Source: CAVTQY01 sp963736975 (GTDB lineage Bacteria > Pseudomonadota > Alphaproteobacteria > Acetobacterales > Acetobacteraceae). Taken from it: a stretch of DNA of 64,000 nt. Position 1 is the stretch's first letter, and the number at the start of each line of letters is the position of its first letter. Position numbers and translations under genes: made by a program. Under the pieces are notes generated by a model, which saw only the letters and a list, made by a program, of their open reading frames with translations, made no database searches and had not been told where the DNA came from. The stretch lies in the NCBI GenBank assembly GCA_963736975.1, contig CAVTQY010000001.1, positions 3,286,001 to 3,350,000 of the forward strand, written 5' to 3'. This document shows, piece by piece, positions 8,554-15,575 of the stretch.

Positions 8554-9336
8554 ATGGAAGTCCAGCTTGATGGCCGGTCTGCGGTGATCACCGGCGCCAG
8601 CAAGGGGCTCGGCCTAGCGATGGCAACTCGCTTCGCTGCTTCGGGCGCCAACGTCGCGATTCTCGCGCGGCGGCCGGAGGTGCTGGAGGAGGCCAAATGC
8701 GAGATCGAGCGCACGGCCAAGGGGCGGGTCGTCGCAATTCCCTGCGACGTCTCCAAAGCCGATCAGTGCCGTCAGGCCTATGACGCAGCCATGAAGGCCC
8801 TCGGCAAGATCGATATCCTGGTGAACAATGCCGGGACCTCGCGGGCCATGCCGTTCGAACAAATCACCGACGAGATCTGGCAGGAGGACCTCGACCTCAA
8901 GCTGTTTGCCGCCATCCGGCTGAGCCGGCTGGTGTTTCCGCAGATGAAGGAGCGGCGCTGGGGCCGCATTATCAATGTGCTAAATATCGGGGCGAAAGCG
9001 CCGCGGGCCGGCGGGGCGCCGACCGCCGTCTCCCGCGCGGCGGGCATGGCGCTGACCAAGATTCTGGCCGGCGAGGGCGCGCCGCACAACGTGCTGGTGA
9101 ACGCGCTGCTGGTGGGCCAGATCGTCTCCGACCAGTGGGTGCGCCGGCACCAGGCTCAAGGCGCAAATGTGCCGTTCGAGGAGTTCATCGGCAAACTTGC
9201 GACCAATATACCGCTGGGGCGGCTCGGTCGGCCGGAGGAATTCGCCGCCATGGCATGCCTGCTTGCGTCCGACCACGGTGGCTTCACCACCGGGACGGCG
9301 ATCAACATGGACGGTGGCGCGTCGCCGGTGGTCTGA
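8554..9336 (+). CDS. SDR-fold protein with altered catalytic residues
   Basis: A 260-residue short-chain dehydrogenase/reductase. The cofactor motif TGASKGLG (13-20) and NNAG (91-94) are intact, with an arginine pair after strand 2 suggesting NADP(H). The normal Y-x3-K is absent: aligned on SRAAGMALT, the tyrosine and lysine positions are T157 and R161, and the catalytic-serine strand reads INVLNIG instead of INxSS. It may therefore bind nucleotide without ordinary SDR chemistry, or use other residues. A strong AGGAGGGG precedes the ATG. It lies 63 bp upstream of zwf on the same strand, so co-transcription is plausible and a link to NADPH metabolism is possible. Confidence 0.85.
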   Translation: MEVQLDGRSAVITGASKGLGLAMATRFAASGANVAILARRPEVLEEAKCEIERTAKGRVVAIPCDVSKADQCRQAYDAAMKALGKIDILVNNAGTSRAMPFEQITDEIWQEDLDLKLFAAIRLSRLVFPQMKERRWGRIINVLNIGAKAPRAGGAPTAVSRAAGMALTKILAGEGAPHNVLVNALLVGQIVSDQWVRRHQAQGANVPFEEFIGKLATNIPLGRLGRPEEFAAMACLLASDHGGFTTGTAINMDGGASPVV

Positions 9337-9364
9337 ACGCCAAGGGGATTACCCTGGGAGGCGG

Positions 9365-9394
9365 CGTCCCTTGGGCCTTCCGACGAAAGGGACG
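9365..9394 (+). promoter_or_regulatory. Inverted repeat overlapping the zwf ribosome binding site
   Basis: CGTCCCTT (9365-9372) and AAGGGACG (9387-9394) form a perfect 8-bp stem around a 14-nt loop. The right arm contains the AAGGG that serves as Shine-Dalgarno for ATG 9399. If it forms in mRNA, the hairpin would mask the ribosome binding site. Confidence 0.45.
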
Positions 9395-9398
9395 GCAG

Positions 9399-10877
9399 AT
9401 GGTATCGAAGATTATTCCGGTTGCGGTGTTTGACTGCGTGGTGTTCGGCGCCACCGGCGACCTGACCCTCCGCAAACTGTTGCCGGCGCTCTACTGGCGC
9501 TTCCGTGACGGACAGATGCCCCCGGGCTCCCGCGTGTTCGGCGCTGCCCGGTCGGACCTGGACGATGCGGCGTTTCGAGACCGGGCCGCCCAGGCGCTGG
9601 AGACGCATGTCGATGGCGCGGCGCTCGACCCCGAGACGGTGCAGCGCTTCTTCGCTTGTCTGTCGTACGTTCGGCTGGATGCGGCCAAGCTCGACGGCAA
9701 CTGGGACGCGCTTGCCGGACGCTTGGACCCGGAGCGCGTGCGCGTCTTTTATCTGGCGACGGCTCCGGCTCTGTATGGCCCCATCTGCCGCAACATCGGG
9801 GCGCACGGGCTGGCGACGCCGCTCTCCCGCGTCGTGCTGGAAAAGCCGATCGGCCACGACCTTGCCTCCGCGCGCGAGATAAACGACCAGGTGGGTGAGG
9901 TCTTCTCCGAGGCGCAGACCTTCCGCATCGACCATTACCTCGGCAAGGAGACAGTCCAGAACCTGTTGGCGCTGCGGTTCGCCAACTCGATCTTCGAGCG
10001 TCTGTGGAACACCGACGTGATCGACCACGTGCAGATCACGGTGGCGGAGACGGTCGGGCTAGAGGGGCGCGGCGGCTATTACGACCGCGCCGGCGCGTTG
10101 CGCGATATGGTGCAGAACCATTTACTCCAACTGCTCTGCCTGATGGCAATGGAGCCGCCGGTCTCGCTCGATGCCGACCGGGTGCGCGATGAGAAGCTGA
10201 AGGTGCTGCGAGCGCTGCGCCCGCTGCAACCGCCGGAGATCGCGGCGCTGACGGTGCGGGGGCAGTATGCGGCGGGTGCCGTTGGCGGGCGGCCCGTGCC
10301 CGGTTATCTGGCTGATCTGGGCGAGGCGGCGCACAGCACGACGGAAACCTTCGTGGCCCTGAAAACGGAGGTGCGCAGTTGGCGCTGGGCCAATGTTCCG
10401 TTTTATCTGCGCACCGGCAAACGGTTGCCGGAGAAAGTGTCCGAGATCGTCGTCCAGTACCGGGCTTTGCCGTTTTCGATTTTCCCCCATGATGTCGCCG
10501 TGCTCGACCCCAACCGGCTGATCATCCGGCTGCAGCCGGAGGAAGGCATGCGGATGGAGATGATGACCAAGGAGCCGGGTCCCGGCGGGCTTCGGCTGAC
10601 GCCAACGGCTCTGGATATCAGTTTCGAGAAGACGTTCGGCACGCGTTACCCTGATGCGTACGAGCGGCTGTTGATGGATACGGTGCGCGGGAATGCCACG
10701 CTGTTCATGCGTCGCGATGAGGTAGAGGCGGCCTGGAGCTGGGTTGAGCCGATCATCGAGGCCTGGGCGGCGCGCGCCGATGCGCCTCGGCCTTATCCGG
10801 CCGGGAGTTGGGGTCCGACGGCGGCAATCGCCTTGATCGAGCGCGATGGACGGACGTGGCATGAGAGCCAGGGGTGA
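9399..10877 (+). CDS. zwf: Glucose-6-phosphate 1-dehydrogenase
   Basis: A 492-residue enzyme oxidising glucose 6-phosphate to 6-phosphogluconolactone with NADP+ (or NAD+), the entry to the oxidative pentose phosphate and Entner-Doudoroff routes. Visible: dinucleotide-binding GATGDL (17-22), EKPIGHD (~148) and the signature RIDHYLGKE (176-184) with catalytic H179. Length and C-terminal beta+alpha domain are normal. ATG 9399 gives MVSKIIPVAVFDCVVFGATG, the usual N terminus; the frame is open further upstream only because it overlaps the SDR gene. No pgl or edd follows; the next genes are convergent. Confidence 0.96.
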   Translation: MVSKIIPVAVFDCVVFGATGDLTLRKLLPALYWRFRDGQMPPGSRVFGAARSDLDDAAFRDRAAQALETHVDGAALDPETVQRFFACLSYVRLDAAKLDGNWDALAGRLDPERVRVFYLATAPALYGPICRNIGAHGLATPLSRVVLEKPIGHDLASAREINDQVGEVFSEAQTFRIDHYLGKETVQNLLALRFANSIFERLWNTDVIDHVQITVAETVGLEGRGGYYDRAGALRDMVQNHLLQLLCLMAMEPPVSLDADRVRDEKLKVLRALRPLQPPEIAALTVRGQYAAGAVGGRPVPGYLADLGEAAHSTTETFVALKTEVRSWRWANVPFYLRTGKRLPEKVSEIVVQYRALPFSIFPHDVAVLDPNRLIIRLQPEEGMRMEMMTKEPGPGGLRLTPTALDISFEKTFGTRYPDAYERLLMDTVRGNATLFMRRDEVEAAWSWVEPIIEAWAARADAPRPYPAGSWGPTAAIALIERDGRTWHESQG

Positions 10878-10930
10878 ACCTCGCCCGCTAAGCACAATCG
10901 AAACGTCGTCGTGCAGCAACGATCCGTGAC

Positions 10931-11629
10931 TCACCAGGGAACGGTGCGGCCGAGGTAATCGAGATACTGCAAGCCGCCCTTGCCGGTCTGTGCCTCTATC
11001 GCGTTGGCAAGGTTCGGAATGCTCTCATCGACGCTCAGCCGAGCCGCGGGACCGCCCATGTCGGTCCGCACCCAACCCGGAGCCATGATCAGGAATGTTC
11101 GCAAGTCGTCCTTGTGGCGCGCCACGAAACTGCGCACCAGCGTGTTCAACGCCGCCTTGCTCGCGCGGTAAACCTCATATCCGCCCGCCTGATTGTTAGC
11201 AACGCTGCCCAGCCCTGAGGACATTACGCCGATCGTGCCGGTCGAAGCCACGAGATCCTGCAATGCCTCGACGACACGCATCGGGCTCAAGGCATTCGTA
11301 ACCAGCACGCGCACGAATTCCTCGGTGGACACCTCGGCGATCGTCTCGCGGGTGTCATTCGTCACTCCGGCACTGACAAACAGCAGGTCGAAGCTCCGCC
11401 CCGCCAGACGGGCGCGGAGTGTGCTGACCTGGACCGGCTCGGTGATGTCGAGAGTTTCGATCGCCAGCCGCCCATTGGAGGTCTGCGCAAGGTCGTGCAG
11501 CTTGGTCCTACTGCCGCCTCGTACAGTTCCGACCACATGCCAGCCGCGCTTGAGGAACTCCTCGGCCATTGCGTAGCCGAGGCCGCGCGATGCGCCGATA
11601 AGAAGCAGGCGTTTGCTTGCAGACGTCAT
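10931..11629 (-). CDS. SDR family oxidoreductase
   Basis: A 232-residue short-chain dehydrogenase with cofactor loop IGASRGLG (11-18), catalytic serine strand VMSSGLGS, and Y-x3-K within YRASKAAL. The early VRGGSR after strand 2 suggests NADP(H) preference. The length and the GTIGVMSSGLGSVANN segment resemble small C-factor-like or sepiapterin-reductase-like SDRs; the substrate is unknown. ATG 11629 is preferred over the upstream alternative at 11662, since it leaves 10 bp after the preceding SDR gene and follows an AGGA. It is the second gene of a two-SDR minus-strand operon and convergent with zwf. Confidence 0.85.
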   Translation of the reverse strand: MTSASKRLLLIGASRGLGYAMAEEFLKRGWHVVGTVRGGSRTKLHDLAQTSNGRLAIETLDITEPVQVSTLRARLAGRSFDLLFVSAGVTNDTRETIAEVSTEEFVRVLVTNALSPMRVVEALQDLVASTGTIGVMSSGLGSVANNQAGGYEVYRASKAALNTLVRSFVARHKDDLRTFLIMAPGWVRTDMGGPAARLSVDESIPNLANAIEAQTGKGGLQYLDYLGRTVPW

Positions 11630-11639
11630 TGCTTTGTTC

Positions 11640-12389
11640 CTAACCGAGCAGTTGCCCTCCATCTACCACGATCGTCTGCCCGGTGACCCAGCACGCCAGC
11701 GGCGAGGCCAGGAACAGCACGACATTCGCCACTTCTTCGGGATGCCCCATCCGCCCGAACGGGATCGAACGGAACACACGATTATACAGCTCCGGCGCCT
11801 CCGTCTTGCGCCGGTCCCACACACCGCCGGGAAACTCGATCGAACCGGGCGCCACTCCGTTCACCCGTATGCCGTCACGCGCATACAACGCAGCCTGCGT
11901 TCCCGTGTAATGCATCACCGCGGCCTTGATCGCTCCATAAGGCGGCTGCCGCGCCGCCGGCCGCAACGCCGAGATCGACGACGTGTTGATGATCGTTCCC
12001 TTCAATTCCTTCAGCATCGGCAACGCCGCATGGCTCGCATGCACGATCGCCATCATGTCGATCGCGATGCTCGCACCCCAGCCCGCCTCATCATCGGCAT
12101 TGCCGAACCCCGAGGCGTTGTTCACCAGCACATCGACGGCGCCGAGCGCCCGCGCCGCGTCGTTGATATAGCGCCCGATCGCCGCCGCATCGCCGAGATC
12201 GCAAACTCCGGCATGCGCGATGCCGCCGAAGCTCGCGATTTCGCCGCGCGTCGCATCCAGGGTCTCGAGCCCGCGGGCGCAGATAGATACGCCCGCACCT
12301 GCCTCGGCGAAGCCGAGCGCGATCGACCGCCCGATCCCCCGGCTGCCCCCGCAGACGATCACACGCTTGCCGGTAAAGTCGAACGTCAT
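11640..12389 (-). CDS. SDR family oxidoreductase (classical, FabG-like)
   Basis: A 249-residue classical SDR: cofactor loop GGSRGIG (14-20), NNAS instead of the common NNAG, catalytic serine in INTSSISA, and Y-x3-K as YGAIK. The C-terminal signature GRMGHPEEVANVVLFLAS and the WVTGQTIVVDGG ending are typical. It most likely reduces or oxidises a keto/hydroxy compound with NAD(P)(H); the substrate is unknown. It is first in a minus-strand pair with the SDR at 10931. The 35-bp gap to the divergent DUF488 gene must hold both sets of start signals. Confidence 0.9.
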   Translation of the reverse strand: MTFDFTGKRVIVCGGSRGIGRSIALGFAEAGAGVSICARGLETLDATRGEIASFGGIAHAGVCDLGDAAAIGRYINDAARALGAVDVLVNNASGFGNADDEAGWGASIAIDMMAIVHASHAALPMLKELKGTIINTSSISALRPAARQPPYGAIKAAVMHYTGTQAALYARDGIRVNGVAPGSIEFPGGVWDRRKTEAPELYNRVFRSIPFGRMGHPEEVANVVLFLASPLACWVTGQTIVVDGGQLLG

Positions 12390-12424
12390 CGGTCCCTCCC
12401 GCCTGATAGGCTATGCTCTACCCC

Positions 12425-12871
12425 ATGCGTGAACTGCTGACGATCGGCTACGAAGGCTGCACGATCGACGACGTGCTGGGCGCCCTGCGCGCCGCACGCA
12501 TCAGCCTGTTGATCGACGTGCGCGCCGTGCCGCAGTCGCGCAAACCGGGTTTCTCCAAGCGTCAGCTTGCGGCGGGACTCGACGAGCAGGGCATCCGCTA
12601 TGTCCACCTGCAGGCGCTCGGCACGCCGAAGCCCGGGCGCGACGCCGTGCGCGCCGGCCACCCGGACCGCATGGAAACCATCTTTCGCGCCCACATGATC
12701 GGCGACCGCCCGCAGGCCGAGCTGGCGCAGGCGACCGAGCTGGCACGGGCCGAGCGCGTCTGCCTGCTGTGTTTCGAACGCGACCACTTGCACTGCCATC
12801 GCCGCATCGTGGCCGAGATGATCGCCGAGCAAACAAAACAAACGATCACCAATCTGACGGCCGGCGGATGA
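12425..12871 (+). CDS. DUF488 family protein
   Basis: A 148-residue DUF488 protein: MRELLTIGYEG at the N terminus, LIDVRAVPQSRKPGFSKRQL in the middle and CFERDHLHCHRRIVAEMI near the end, carrying the conserved Cys-Glu-Arg and Cys-His-Arg residues. The biochemical role of the family is not established to my knowledge. ATG 12425 is chosen over the in-frame ATG at 12413 because family members begin with the LTIGYEG strand; neither has a strong Shine-Dalgarno. Its stop overlaps the birA start by ATGA, so the two are probably translationally coupled. Confidence 0.85.
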   Translation: MRELLTIGYEGCTIDDVLGALRAARISLLIDVRAVPQSRKPGFSKRQLAAGLDEQGIRYVHLQALGTPKPGRDAVRAGHPDRMETIFRAHMIGDRPQAELAQATELARAERVCLLCFERDHLHCHRRIVAEMIAEQTKQTITNLTAGG

Positions 12872-13575
12872 TCGAATTCGCCATCCGGCACTACGACAGC
12901 ATCGGCTCGACCAGCGACGAGGCACGGCGTCTCGCCGAAGCGGGCGCACCGCATGGCACCGTCGTCATCGCGCGCGAGCAGACCGCCGGCCGCGGCCGGC
13001 AGGGCCGGCAGTGGGCCAGTCCGCCTGGCAATCTCTATATTTCGATCATCCTGTGCCTCGGCCTTGCCCACACACGCCTGCCTGAGCTGGGCTTCGTCGC
13101 CGCGCTCGCGGCGGCCGATACGGTCGAGGCCTTCACCGACCGGCTCGTGACGCTGAAATGGCCAAACGACGTGCTGGTCGATGCCGCGAAAATCGCCGGC
13201 ATACTGACCGAACACGCGGATCCGGCGATCATCCTCGGCATCGGTATCAACGTGGGCCAAGCTCCGACCGGCACGCCTTACAAGACCACTACCCTAAACG
13301 GCCCCTCGGTGGATGCTGTCGGCGCCAGGCTGCTGGAAGCGCTTGCCCAGCACGTCACCCGATGGAGCCAGGACGGGTTCGCCCCGATCCGCGCCGGCTG
13401 GCTCGCACGCGCTCATCCGCCCGGAACTCCCCTCCGCATCATCCTGGGCGACGCTGTTATCGAAGGCCGCTTCGCCGATCTCGCACCGGACGGCGCCCTG
13501 TTGCTGCGGACCGGCACCATCACCCGCCGCATCCTCGCCGGTGAGGTGCTAGTGGCCCAGAGTGCTGATCGATAG
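12868..13575 (+). CDS. birA: Biotin--[acetyl-CoA-carboxylase] ligase
   Basis: A 235-residue biotin protein ligase attaching biotin, via biotinyl-AMP, to the carrier lysine of acetyl-CoA carboxylase. The biotin-binding loop GRGRQGRQW (41-49) and KWPNDV (97-102) are both present, followed by GIGINVG and a short C-terminal SH3-like domain. There is no N-terminal helix-turn-helix, so this is a monofunctional class I ligase and not the repressor form. The start overlaps the DUF488 stop in ATGA. In many proteobacteria birA sits near nuo or coaX genes; that context is absent here. Confidence 0.92.
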   Translation: MIEFAIRHYDSIGSTSDEARRLAEAGAPHGTVVIAREQTAGRGRQGRQWASPPGNLYISIILCLGLAHTRLPELGFVAALAAADTVEAFTDRLVTLKWPNDVLVDAAKIAGILTEHADPAIILGIGINVGQAPTGTPYKTTTLNGPSVDAVGARLLEALAQHVTRWSQDGFAPIRAGWLARAHPPGTPLRIILGDAVIEGRFADLAPDGALLLRTGTITRRILAGEVLVAQSADR

Positions 13576-13656
13576 GCGCAGACAGACACTAAGGGCTCGT
13601 TCAACTCGACGATCGCGCCGCATAACGTCCTGATCGCAGACTGGGTAATGCCGTAA

Positions 13657-13812
13657 AGCTGTTTTGAAACGAGGTACCATGATCCCTACACCGGCGGACA
13701 GGGCGGCACGGTGGACGACACATTGGCACGGCTGCTCGGACGGCCGCCGCTGACCATGGGCCAGTTCCTGACCGAATATGCCTCCGCGTTCCGCGCGCCT
13801 GCCAGCACGTAA
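13657..13812 (+). pseudogene. C-terminal remnant of an NmrA-like/NAD(P)-binding protein
   Basis: After a TAA at 13654 an open frame reads RYHDPYTGGQGGTVDDT, LARLLGRPPLTMGQFLTEYA and SAFRAP to a TAA at 13810. The D-T-x-A-R-x-L-G-R-P-P-x-T core followed by an acidic helix is what I recognise as the C-terminal end of NmrA/SDR-type NAD(P)-binding proteins. No start codon with a ribosome site and no Rossmann half is present upstream, so this looks like the tail of a deleted gene. The identification rests on about 45 residues. Confidence 0.45.
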
Positions 13813-13817
13813 GAACC

Positions 13818-14624
13818 ATGCGCGTTGCCAGCTTGCCCATGTACGCACTGCCGGCACTGGAACCCGCAAACAAGGCGCTCTGGGCTTCGGTGCGCGCGGG
13901 GTTGTTGGCACGAGGTCTCGTCGATACGCCGGAGCAACTCGATACCGCCCAAGTCTCCGTGCCGGACGAAATCACTCGCAACGTCTTGTTCACGCAGGTC
14001 TGCGGCTTCCCGTTGTTCCGGCGCTACCGCGGCCAGGCGGTCCTGCTCGGAACGCCCTGCTACGACGCAGAAGGCTGCGCGGGCGCGACGCATCGCGGCG
14101 CCTTCATTGTGCGCGCCGCGGACAAAGCGCCCGACCTCGCTGCCATGCGCGGCTGCACCTTCGGTTGCAACAGCATCAACTCCAATACCGGGATGAACCT
14201 GCCGCGGCTGTCCTTGGCGAGAATTGCCGCCGGCACCCAATTCTTCTCCCGCATCGTATGGACCGGCGCCCATCTCCAGAGCCTGCGCCTGCTCGCGGCC
14301 GGTGAGATCGACCTCTGCTCGGTCGATTGCGTGACCTGGGCCTTTGTCGTCCAACACCTGCCGGAGTGGGCTGGCGAGTTGCGCGTTCTGGAATGGACGG
14401 AACCGAGCCCGTGCCTTCCTTTCGTGACCGCGATCGCCACGCCGCACGCCCAGATAAAGGCACTGCGGTCCGCATTGCACGAGGTGTTCGCCGCCACGGC
14501 GGCACAACCCGCTCTTGCGGCACTCCGCCTGCGCGGTCTCGCGCCTCTCACTGACAGCGATTACGACGTGCTCTCGGGCTATGAAATCGCGGCGGCGCAG
14601 CTCGGCTATCCGGTGCTCACCTGA
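13818..14624 (+). CDS. PhnD/SsuA/transferrin-family binding-fold protein without signal peptide
   Basis: A 268-residue protein with the type II periplasmic-binding fold of the PhnD (phosphate/phosphonate) group. It begins MRVASLPMYALPAL, has a CGFPLFRRYRGQAVLLGTPCY segment, GCTFGCNSINSNTGMN (the usual ligand-loop position), and GEIDLCSVDCVTWAF. There is no signal peptide or lipobox, and no ABC permease or ATPase gene adjoins it. It may therefore be a cytosolic ligand-binding protein, or a stand-alone copy recruited to another use. The start lies 6 bp after an NmrA-like gene tail, and the Shine-Dalgarno is weak. Confidence 0.7.
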   Translation: MRVASLPMYALPALEPANKALWASVRAGLLARGLVDTPEQLDTAQVSVPDEITRNVLFTQVCGFPLFRRYRGQAVLLGTPCYDAEGCAGATHRGAFIVRAADKAPDLAAMRGCTFGCNSINSNTGMNLPRLSLARIAAGTQFFSRIVWTGAHLQSLRLLAAGEIDLCSVDCVTWAFVVQHLPEWAGELRVLEWTEPSPCLPFVTAIATPHAQIKALRSALHEVFAATAAQPALAALRLRGLAPLTDSDYDVLSGYEIAAAQLGYPVLT

Positions 14625-14747
14625 GGCCGGCGATCATCGCGCCGACTGCGCTCCTGGCGGTTCTACAATCGTATGCAGAGATTATTCTCGATTTCCGAGA
14701 TAGTTTATGCTTGGTTAATGGCATCCCAACCGAATGAGGGATCGCCC

Positions 14748-15042
14748 ATGTCCGCTCCGCGAACGGCTCAGATTATTTTGTTTCCGACCCGCCAGCCTAC
14801 AACACCGGATCGCCTCTCCGCTGTGCTCAGCGACCTTTCCGGCGCGCTCGTGGCACAGCAGGCCGCGATCGGCGCATGGCGCGGGGCACTCACTGAATTA
14901 CAGTCCACGATGACCGGAACTCGATGGATCGGTACAGACCTACCGTGCTCGCCTCGCGGCTTTGGGCGAAAGTGTCGGAACCCTGCGCCAGGAAGCGAGC
15001 CGGTTGGAGCGTTGGGCGGATACGCTGGCCGAGCTCGGCTGA
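14748..15042 (+). pseudogene. Small coiled-coil protein with a one-base frameshift
   Basis: ATG 14748 (GAGGG upstream) opens a frame reading MSAPRTAQIILFPTRQPTTP, then LSAVLSDLSGALVAQQAAIG and LTELQSTMTG. A second frame then continues LDGSVQTYRARLAALGESVG, TLRQEASRLERWADTLAELG, and stops at 15042. Removing one A from GGAACTC at 14917-14921 fuses the two into a ~97-residue protein with heptad-like leucine spacing. It is therefore a small coiled-coil gene with a +1 insertion, or a sequencing error. Function unknown. Its stop abuts the stop of the convergent cupin gene. Confidence 0.6.
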
Positions 15043-15453
15043 TCAGCCCGGCTTATCTTCGGTGAAGAACTTCTGGCCGGCCGCGAAGTGGTTCGGCTTC
15101 ATGAATACGCCGAGGATCAGCGCACCGTTCGGCGCCCGCGCCTCATGCGTATTGCCGGTCGGGCGCCAGACGAAATTGCCTGCCGTGCAGACGCCCTCCT
15201 CGTCCTCCAGGCTGCCCTCCAGCACATAGGTCATTTCCACCCCGGTGTGCTCGTGCAACGGCACGACAGCACCCGGCGCCAGCCGGAACAACAGCGTGGC
15301 GAGACCGGTCGCCGGGTCGGAGTACAGTGTCTTGTGCCCGATCCCGGGGAATTTCGAAGTTTCCCAGGGCGCGTTCACCACGTCCACGTAACAGGAGGGC
15401 GGTGACGGTCCGTCCGCGAGCAGGCGCTTGCGTGCAGTTGTCGTCTCGGACAT
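15043..15453 (-). CDS. ChrR-like cupin domain protein
   Basis: A 136-residue single-domain cupin. The metal-binding motif 1 is visible as PLHEHTGVEMTYVLEGSLED, and motif 2 as the AGNFVWRPTGNTHEARAP segment. The N terminus (PPSCYVDVVNAPWETSKFPG) and the early GIGHKTLYSDPATGLATLLF resemble the cupin half of ChrR anti-sigma factors and the acetylacetone or dihydroxyacetophenone dioxygenase group. There is no anti-sigma zinc-binding domain, so an enzymatic or small-molecule-binding role is more likely. ATG 15453 has GGAG upstream. It is convergent with the frameshifted small gene and downstream of the broken methylase. Confidence 0.8.
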   Translation of the reverse strand: MSETTTARKRLLADGPSPPSCYVDVVNAPWETSKFPGIGHKTLYSDPATGLATLLFRLAPGAVVPLHEHTGVEMTYVLEGSLEDEEGVCTAGNFVWRPTGNTHEARAPNGALILGVFMKPNHFAAGQKFFTEDKPG

Positions 15454-15575
15454 CGGCGCTTCTCCATCGCTGCGGGATGCTGATGGTGCGCCCGTCCGCC
15501 GCGGCGTCAAGCGCCGCGGAGAAGCGTGGCCTTGCACGAAGAAGTCGCCTTCACATTGGACGGCCCGAAGGCTTG

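Noticed and set aside
13585..13656. IAPHNV stretch sharing 19 bases with the enolase-superfamily gene (40059-40077)
   Set aside because: The match is too short, and what follows (LIADWVMP then stop) does not resemble that enzyme; chance is likely.
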